Shown here one piece after another: positions 57,201 to 64,000 of a DNA stretch of 64,000 bases. Source of the stretch: Cynocephalus volans (Eukaryota; Chordata; Mammalia; Dermoptera; Cynocephalidae); NCBI RefSeq assembly GCF_027409185.1, contig NC_084462.1, positions 157,405,490 to 157,469,489 on the forward strand, read 5' to 3'. Under the pieces are notes generated by a model. The model had not been told where the DNA came from, ran no database searches, and saw only the letters and a list, made by a program, of their open reading frames with translations. Made by a program: the position numbers and the translations under genes. Numbering within the stretch: the first letter of the stretch is position 1; the number at the start of each line of letters is the position of its first letter.

Positions 57201-59436
57201 TTGGGGACAAACCCAGGCAACCAGTTCTAACGTGGGCCTGGTCATGTGGACGTACAGCATCTTTCTTGTTTGTGTGTGAGTGAATGTGTCTGTGCTTGTG
57301 CTAAGCACTCAGAAAACAGGTGTAGGCGCTGTCTGCAGGGGGTAGCACGAGTCAAGAAGCTGTCCTGACAGCTCCTTCCAGCCTAGCCTTGTTGATGGTG
57401 GCCTCTAAGGCCCTGCTTATGAATCCCAGGTCTTTTTTTTGACTCTTTCCCCTCTCACAGAGCAGCCAGATCCTGGGTCCTTTGTCTGGATGGCAGGCGC
57501 TGATGCTTTTGTGTGCCTGGCCAGCTCTGGGTACGTTTAGGTGAATGGTTCTTGGGCTCAGCTCCCTTCCTGTTTGGAGCAGCTCATGAGAGGATGCACA
57601 TACAGTCCTTACCTAAAGCTCCTCGGGCCACTTAACAACTGGGGATGTTCTGCCTGCTCCACTTGCCTGCAGGGACTCCACCTGAGGTCAGGTGACTGGC
57701 TGGAACTGCATAGGAAGTTGCTAAGTAATTCCTCTAATTCCTCTCCCACCTCCCCACCCCCATATCCTTGATACCGGGAGGCCAGGCCAGGCCCTCAGAG
57801 AGTTCTGGAGCCCATTTGGTGTAGAGTGGTCAGGCAGGAAGAGGGGGAGCCCCTCTCCCCTGGGCTTTTATCCTGTTGGTGACTGTCAGTGGTGGCACCA
57901 GTTTGGGGAGGAGGAATGATGTGAAAGAGGAAATAGCTTTCTCCAGATGGAGCCAGTGTGGTTGCTAGGGACAGCCCAGATGGGAAGGCGAGGACCAGTG
58001 AGGGAGGGGGAGAGAGGAAGTTCATGCAAAGCTGTCGCCGGACCAGGGGCCTTTTCCTCTTGCATCTTCACCCTGTGAAGAGAGTAGGTGTCTGTTAGAT
58101 GTCCCCCTGCCCTCAGCAGCACCCCAGACACGAATGTACAGAAATAACTGATATGTCACTTCCATCCCTGTCAGAGCCCCAGCCACTGCAGCCACATGAA
58201 TTAAAAGGCGGTGCCCTCTGGGCTCAGTGTCTCCACCACTGGGAGAGCCTCCCAGGGAAAGGAGGAAGAGAACTGGGTCCTTCCCTCCCCACCCTGCCCT
58301 ACCCCCTTCCCTTCACACATACCCTTGAGATACAGACTGGGACTCAGCAGCCCCAGCCAGGTGGGTGGGCTCTCTGTGGCCTTGGAGGGCCAGGTGGAGG
58401 CCTAGGAGGGCAGAGGGTGGGGCCTGTCTATGTGAAGAGCCTGAGGTCACCTCACAACTGGCTGTGCCCAGAGGGGTGGGCCTTTCCCTGGAAGTCTGTT
58501 CTGAAACCCCAGAGGACCCTAGCTGACACATTCCTCAGCCTCCTGGGCCTCACTAACTTGTTGCAGCCCAAATGTCAGGATTTGGGCTCCCCTGGCAGGA
58601 GAGGGGCCCACATCTGTGCTGTGGCCTCTTTCCTGGAGAATGCCTGGTGGCCAAGGGACAGCCTTGGGTCTGCTGTCCTGACCTGACTATGGTCAGCCCA
58701 CAGCCTCTTGGTTCCCAGGCATCAGGAAGCACCTGCCATTCTGGTGAGGAGGATTGTCTGGTTGTCCAGTTACCTATCCTGCTTAGGCAAGGAGCTGGGG
58801 GGAAAGGGAGGTGTTGAAGGAGAACCCAGGGCCCCATTGTTTCTATGAAACTCCTCCTAAACGGCTAGGCCCCAGCATGTAGAGTCACAGCAACAGCTGT
58901 TCCAAAATATGTCCCTCTGGCCTGCTCCTGCTGACTTACTCCTGGACAGTTCAGGTTGGTGCTCTGAAAGGCCTTATAAATGTGGCCATGATACTGGGGT
59001 GGGTGACACCCCCTGCTGAGGACACGTTCATCCCTTCCAGGAGAGGATGAACACTGGGTAAACCAGTTTTGATCTAGCACTTGAACCAGACTGAACCCCA
59101 AACCCAAATGAACTTAACCCCAACATTGCCATTTTTGTTAAGCCTTGAAGTTAATGAATATTTAAAATTAAAAACAGTGGATGAATCAATCTATGTTTTT
59201 CTAAAAGTATTAAAGAAGCATAAAATTGGAACATCAACATAAACTCCAAATTTGGAAACTCATCAAGTGCCAGGAGGGAAGGAACGGCTGGGATGGGGCC
59301 CTGGTAGGAGCAGCTGGAATGCAGGTTGTCCCTTCTCAGGGTATGGCTCCTCTGGGGGCAAATCCTGGGTGTCTGGTGTGCTGGAAGCTCTGGGGTGAAC
59401 CTTCTCTTGTGACCCAAGCTCTTTCTCTGTCCCCAG
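54297..59436 (+). other. VASH1: VASH1 intron 1 (U2-type, 5,140 bp)
   Basis: The intron runs from donor GTGAGG to acceptor 'TTTCTCTGTCCCCAG', both ordinary. It contains a reversed MIR at about 54,480-54,620 ('CACAGCTAGTAAGTGGCAGA') and an L2 3' end near 54,690-54,790. An old L1-like piece lies at about 55,160-55,345 ('GGGATGAATTCCTAGAAGAG'), followed by MIR text near 55,370-55,440. A MIR (+) lies at about 56,265-56,410 and a reversed MIR at about 56,700-56,950. Other open frames here, up to 195 codons at 58,099-58,686, have no family resemblance and are not called. Confidence 0.88.
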
Positions 59437-59525
59437 ATTCCCATACCAAGTGTGCCTACATTCCAGCCGTCTACGCCTGTCCCTGAGCGCCTGGAAGCCG
59501 TGCAGCGCTACATCAGGGAGCTGCA
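59437..59525 (+). CDS. VASH1: Vasohibin-1, coding exon 2
   Basis: These 89 bases encode residues 102-130 plus two bases of codon 131. The translation begins IPIPSVPTFQPSTPVPERLE and continues to the 'AVQRYIREL' helix. It follows acceptor CCCCAG directly. The reading frame continues from exon 1 (phase 0) and leaves CA, which is completed to CAG (Gln131) by the first base of exon 3. The donor is GTATCCTCT, an unusual sequence for a major-spliceosome intron but a good U12-type donor. The peptide belongs to the N-terminal part of the tubulin carboxypeptidase core. Confidence 0.95.
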
Positions 59526-60707
59526 GTATCCTCTCTGGTCCAGGGTCACGGCCACCTTCTGGCTGGTGTTATGTGCCCAAGGGCCAAGCAGGGCTTGTTT
59601 CCAGACAAGGCTGGATAGTCAGCAGAGCTTCCTCATCCCACAACTCCAGGGGTGCCATTCATATGGCATCTCTGTGCTCCCTGGAACCGTGTCCCCTCTG
59701 GGGGTTTGCTGTGTGCTGGACCCACACCAGCCTCTCTGCTACCTGCTTCCTCCTGCTACTGTGTGATGGGGTAAAGAGGGAGAAATGCCTCCTGAGCGAC
59801 TCACTGGTGGGTTGACCAAGTCTGGATCACCTCTATCATCCATCCAAACCTGCAGAGGAAGAGAGAGGAAGCTCTCTTGGGGCTGGTGAAAAACTGGTTT
59901 TAAAGGAGGATTGGGGGAGAAGGGAGGATGAACAGTATTTTATGCTCAAGGAGATAAGTTCCTCATCTTGGAATTTGCTCCCAGTTCTTCTTCATCTTTT
60001 CTTCCCTGGCAGGTCAGCTGCCCAGCATGGAAAGAGCTGGGCTCCCATGAGTCCAGATTTGCCTGTGTCCCTGCTCTGGCCCCCTGCAGCCTCTGCAGCC
60101 CTTGCACCCTGGTCCTTTCCCCCAACCCTCCTGGCTGCAGATGAGGTCAGAGGTGGGAGAACTAGACAAGGGTCCTGAGTAGGGAAAGGCCTGGCTGATA
60201 ACTGAAAATCGAGTCCAGCCCCTCCCCTTGCAATGGGGAAAATGTGGGCCAGTGAGGGCAGGTGGTTGGCTCAGGAGCACCCTGCAATTAGAGGCTGAGT
60301 TGAACCCCCTCCCCCCAGCCTTCTCCTCGCGGTTCATGTTGCTTCTCAGCTGGCTGGAAAGTGAAGGGCTGCAGAGAGCTGTCCCCACCCAGCTGCAGCT
60401 TCTTCCCCAGCCCTGGCCGAACTGGCTGCCTGCCCCATGTCTCCCGTCCTAGGAAGGGAGGCCAGGGAGAACGAGGGTGAAAGCCAAGGAGGGCGAGGGA
60501 GGACAGAGAAGGGCATGTGGAGGAGAAGCCTCTCCCCTGCAGGAGACTTGAGCATCCTCCCAGGTGCCACCTGGGACGCACTTGGTGGGGTCCTTCCCCA
60601 GCCTGCACCACTGGGAGTGCTGGGCCCCTGGGGCCTGGGGGATCGATGGGAGGAGAGGGACAACCTGTTTCAGACCAAGCCAGGAAGCCCTTAACTGGTG
60701 CCCACAG
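59526..60707 (+). other. VASH1: VASH1 intron 2, U12-type (minor spliceosome)
   Basis: This 1,182-bp intron opens GTATCCTCT, eight of nine matches to the RTATCCTTT consensus of GT-AG U12 introns. Near its end is GCCCTTAAC (60,687-60,695), which resembles the TTCCTTAAC branch-site consensus. The presumed branch adenosine (60,694) is 13 nt before the exon, and the acceptor is 'GGTGCCCACAG'. There is no pyrimidine tract before the acceptor, as expected for U12 introns. Exon joining across it (CA + GTACAAT) gives the conserved LQYNHTGTQ. The phase is 2. Confidence 0.85.
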
Positions 60708-60764
60708 GTACAATCACACAGGGACACAGTTCTTTGAAATTAAGAAGAGCAGACCTCTGACAGG
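60708..60764 (+). CDS. VASH1: Vasohibin-1, coding exon 3
   Basis: A 57-base exon completes Gln131 and encodes YNHTGTQFFEIKKSRPLT (residues 132-149), plus two bases of Gly150. Acceptor CCCACAG lies before it and a strong GTAAGT donor after it. This segment is highly conserved in vasohibins and leads into the helix carrying the catalytic cysteine. The exon is short but the frame and both splice sites agree with the protein family. Confidence 0.95.
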
Positions 60765-61389
60765 GTAAGTATGGGAAGGCCCCATTCCTCTGTCTGAGGG
60801 CTGGGTTGGATCCTCTGTAGTTTGTCTTTGAGTGGAAGCTTAGAGCAGGCAGGGACTCTCCCAATGGAAGCCAGCCGTCAGGGACAGGTACCACCCTGGG
60901 ATCCTAAGAATGTCGTAAGGAGTGAAACCTGGCTGAGATGAACAGCCAGGGCTACCTTTATGAAAAGAAAACTCTGACACTCATGCTGAGCCAGAATGGT
61001 AGCGGGCAGTCCCCCAGACCCCCAGCCTGCCCTGGTGGAGACAGAGGGTGGTCCCAGGTAGATTGTCTGTAGATGAGCCTCAGACTTTTTTTAAAAAATT
61101 TTTTAATGAAAGGTGGGCCTGGCGGAAGAGAGCCCTTCACCCATCTTTCTGTTCCCCGCCTCTGCACTCCCCGTTGCAGGGCACCTGTGTGGTCACCCTA
61201 TTTGCCTTACTGAACTCTGCTGGTCATTTGTAGAAGGTCCAGTGTCTAAGCAACAGGAAGGACTCCACCAGAAAGAATGTTGTCTTTCACTTCCCATCCC
61301 ACCACTCAGTGTGTACACCCCTGGCTGGATTCGTTTGCTTTAGAAAGTTTCTGCCAGTGAAGCCCAGAGGGCAGAGGAGAGTAATTAAT

Positions 61390-61411
61390 GGGGGTGGGGT
61401 GGGGGCGGGGG
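61390..61411 (+). other. Potential G-quadruplex motif
   Basis: Four G runs (5, 4, 5 and 5 bases) are separated by single-base loops T, T and C. It lies in intron 3 of VASH1 on the transcribed-RNA sense strand. Confidence 0.7.
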
Positions 61412-62023
61412 TGATGGTGGGTGTCAGCCCAAAGATGCCCACAAGCTTTTAAAAATTAATGTGAATTTTACATCTTGCTACACACATAATCTATGTTTGC
61501 TTTTTTGTGAAAAATACTTCAAATGGTTTATTAGCAAAATTACCTAATTACTTCCTTTCCAAGTCCCTGGGTGTAATACAGCCTCCCTAACCTTGGTGCT
61601 TTGCTCTTGTCCTGTGGCTGCTGTGTGCTGGGGGCCGCTCAAGCCTCATTTGGGGTGGAGGAGTCTAGACACCCCTCCTGGACAAAGACACCCTCCTGGA
61701 CAAAGCCCGTGCTCAAGCTGAAACCCCAGACCCTGGGGCAACACTGGGGAGGAGGGAGGAACCAGGACTCAGGGATAGGCTGTCTTAAAATGACCTTAAT
61801 TCCAAGTTCAGGAGCACATTGGGGATTCACCAGGTGGCTCTTGGCCTGAGATCCCACATCCAGACCCCACTATGGAGGAGCAATTGCAGTCAATTTGCAA
61901 CCTCTTCAAAGAAGCCATGGTTGGGTCAGGAGTGTCAGAAAGAGACCAATGCTGTGCTCTAGAAGAGATCAAGACCAAGGTCCCCACCTCCCCCCACCAC
62001 CACTGGCTGTCCAGGTCCTGCCT

Positions 62024-62083
62024 GGGTTCCTGCTGCCCTCCCCGGGTTCCTGCTGCCCTCCCCGGGTTCCTGCTGCCCTCCCC
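62024..62083. repeat. Three-copy 20-bp tandem repeat
   Basis: Three consecutive copies of GGGTTCCTGCTGCCCTCCCC lie in VASH1 intron 3, 270 bp before exon 4. Confidence 0.9.
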
Positions 62084-62356
62084 CAGAGGTTACTGGAGCA
62101 GGAGCTTGGTGAGGGAGTAGGAAGTGAGAGAAGGGAGGGGAGGGAGAGTGGGCCTCCTTCCTTATCACCAGCGGCTGCCTCTTTCCCCAGCCATGCAGGC
62201 TCCAAGTGGGGGTGTGGGGGCGGGGAAGTGCTGTTCCTGAGCCCAGGGCAGCTTGCAGGGGAAGGGGAGGAGCGGGGGGAGGAGCCCTGCCCCCTCCTGA
62301 CTTCCACCAGAACGGACTGGAGGTGCTGTCCTCAGCCTCGTCTCTCTTTCCTACAG

Positions 62357-62431
62357 GCTGATGGACCTGGCCAAGGAAATGACCAAAGAGGCTCTGCCAA
62401 TCAAATGCCTGGAAGCCGTGATCCTGGGAAT
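62357..62431 (+). CDS. VASH1: Vasohibin-1, coding exon 4 (catalytic Cys)
   Basis: This 75-base exon completes Gly150 and encodes LMDLAKEMTKEALPIKC through LEAVILG (residues 151-174), plus the AT of an isoleucine codon. Cys167, codon 62,406-62,408, corresponds to the nucleophile Cys169 of the human Cys-His-Ser triad. The histidine and serine lie in later exons outside this window. The acceptor is CTACAG and the donor GTATCCTTC, again a U12-type donor. The phase is 2. The remaining roughly 190 residues of the protein are expected to the right of the window. Confidence 0.95.
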
Positions 62432-64000
62432 GTATCCTTCCTCCCCTTGGGAGGCCTGGGAGGGGCCCCTATGGGCCTCAGGTTCCTGCTGTGGAAGGGG
62501 AGGGCTCTGTGAGGTCCAGGGCTCTCCCAGCCCTCTTCTATGCAGTCATCGCCTGGAGGTGGAGGAGCCCCCCAAAGGTCAAGGAGCCTGGGGAGGCCCA
62601 CAACCCAGTTGCTGCCTTCCTGGGCTTGCTGGGTGGCTCTTTACTGAGTCATGTGGACACAGTGACCCTATTCTCTGAACCCTGAATCCGGGCACATTGC
62701 CTCACAAAGGCTGTTGTGTCATTTGCAAGAGCCAGGCCTTCTGGGAGAAGCTGTTGGGATGCCCAAGTGTTGGCGTTTCCAGGACATGCTGATTTATGGA
62801 GATGATGGGTGGGATATTTGAAGCAGAGCTGCCTTGAAAAAACACAAATGGGGTTTCTCAGTCATCCCACCAAAGGGCAGAAGTGGAGCCTATAGTCGGG
62901 TCACTAGGGTAGCAGGAGGTGGCCAGACAGGCCCCAGGAGAGGCTGCCCTACCCAGTGCCCCCGTGCAAGCAGGGGGAGGGGAGGCAGGTGCTCGTGGCC
63001 GGTTCTCTATCCTGAGTGGTCAGCACCAGAACCCTGCTTTTTTTTTTAAAAAGTCATCTTATTTTATAAACTTGTTCAGACGTAGACAGGACAATCTTAT
63101 GAATTCCCAGTGCACCTATTCCTCAGCTTTGCCAATTGAAGGCCAGTCTTGTTTCATCTCTTCCCACCCCCCATGTTCCCTGCCAGTTTAAGCATTTGTT
63201 TATCACCCCAGGGATGGGTGGCCCGCATGGCTCAGTGCTGCAGAGGAGCCCAGATGGTGAGGGTCAGGAGGGCAAGGCGAGGCTGCCTCATGGGACAAGA
63301 GTCTGTTCCCTGGGACGGGACCCAAGAGGAGGAGGACCGTGATCCGAGGGGTCGCTCCCCCACCCCTCACATAGACATACGTGCCTTAAGTTCACACAGA
63401 GAGGCTGCGAGTGCCCTCCTCCCCAGAGGTCCTGAGAGCTGACTCCACCACTGGGGCAGTCACTTGCTGACAGGACAGGCCCATTTACACGAGCCCGAGC
63501 TGCATTGCCCTGCTTGTAGGGTCCTTTGTTAGGATGAGCATTAGGCCAGTGCCACACCTCCTCATGACCCCACATTTACTCTCCTTCAGGGGCCACACAT
63601 CAAAGTGGAGGCTCCTGCTGACATCGTAGAAGGGAGACAGCTCCCCTCTTCCCTGAACACACACCTGAGGCCTTTCAGGGATTGACTGGTGGCTTGTGGG
63701 CAGGAGGAAAGCAGGAGCAGCCCCCATCTGGGTGAGGGATCCCTCTCCTGTGTCCTCACAGCTCCCACAGTCACTGCACATATGGTGGGCACTGTACTGA
63801 GTTTGTGCCTGTGTCTCGTCCCCACTGCACTCTGAACCTCTGCAGGGCAGGGCTGCATTACCCATCTCTGTATCCCTGATTCCTTGGTCACCCTCAAGGA
63901 ATCAGGCTCAGTAAGTGTTGTTGGAATGAGTTTGCACTGAGAGGAATACGGTAGTATCTGAGAATACAGGCTTTGGGTCAGGCCGACCTGGACTTGAATC
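62432..64000 (+). other. VASH1: VASH1 intron 4 (U12-type donor), incomplete
   Basis: The intron opens GTATCCTTC, eight of nine to the U12 donor consensus, and runs off the right edge. No further vasohibin exon is found up to 64,000. An L2 3' end occurs at about 63,780-63,930 ('CAGGCTCAGTAAGTGTTG'). A MIR start occurs at about 63,940-64,000 ('AATACAGGCTTTGGGTCAGG'), cut by the window end. A T/A-rich run at 63,039-63,065 may belong to an old LINE. Confidence 0.8.

Larger units (their letters stand above)
60765..62356 (+). other. VASH1: VASH1 intron 3 (U2-type, 1,592 bp)
   Basis: The donor is GTAAGT. The acceptor is 'CTCTCTTTCCTACAG' with a good pyrimidine tract. The intron contains a G-run cluster at 61,390-61,411 (four runs of 4-5 G split by single bases, a potential G-quadruplex on the + strand). 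It also contains a three-copy 20-bp tandem repeat at 62,024-62,083 (unit GGGTTCCTGCTGCCCTCCCC). Confidence 0.88.

Noticed and set aside
58099-58686. 195-codon open frame within VASH1 intron 1
   Set aside because: It has no protein resemblance, no consistent splice sites and ordinary intronic composition.
59501-59545. A damaged or misassigned exon 2 donor (GTATCC instead of GTRAGT)
   Set aside because: The same GTATCCTY donor recurs at exon 4, the joined reading frame is exact, and a U12-type branch site precedes the exon 3 acceptor. It is a minor-class donor, not a defect.

Overview
This window is placental-mammal nuclear DNA. It is mostly non-coding, packed with interspersed repeats, and carries the 5' half of one recognisable gene, VASH1 (vasohibin-1), on the + strand at its right end. 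No Alu elements are seen. The young SINEs are short tRNA-derived units, single or dimeric, in a style I associate with colugos (Dermoptera, e.g. Galeopterus). That species assignment is an inference from memory of the SINE type, not a search result.

Layout. Positions 1-12,150 are intergenic: L1, L2, MIR, MER5-like and LTR relics, with one LTR cleanly bounded by a 6-bp target duplication (7282-7778). At 12,159-13,575 lies a processed keratin-18 (KRT18) pseudogene on the minus strand, with poly(A) tail, target duplication, frameshifts and an internal deletion. At about 14,992-21,770 lies a near-full-length but decayed L1 (+). It is interrupted by a tiny tRNA-Ile 5'-half insertion with a 21-bp target duplication (18,029-18,108) and by a solo LTR (21,401-21,716). 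A minus-strand L1 3' end abuts it tail to tail. At 22-29.7 kb the sequence is relatively repeat-poor with no gene seen. At 29,763-30,236 there is a 16/18-bp minisatellite with a 182-bp higher-order period.

From 31 to 42 kb is an LTR- and SINE-rich stretch. One LTR family occurs four times, twice with exact 4-bp target duplications, and one copy is split by a second LTR that has its own duplication. This stretch also holds a GC-rich tandem repeat, three target-duplication-bounded SINEs, a Tigger-type element, and a 58-bp inverted repeat with a 519-bp spacer. From 42.4 to 52.5 kb there are old L1, MIR, MER5/MER20-like and L2 relics.

At 52.54-53.5 kb a CpG island is the probable VASH1 promoter. 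Coding exons follow at 53,994-54,296, 59,437-59,525, 60,708-60,764 and 62,357-62,431. Together they encode the first 174 residues, including the catalytic cysteine. The rest of the gene lies to the right of the window. Introns 2 and 4 begin with GTATCCTY donors, and intron 2 ends with a TTAAC-type branch site 13 nt before its acceptor. These are the marks of U12-type (minor spliceosome) introns. The most interesting signals are these introns, the tRNA-half insertion, the inverted repeat, and the datable nest of LTRs.
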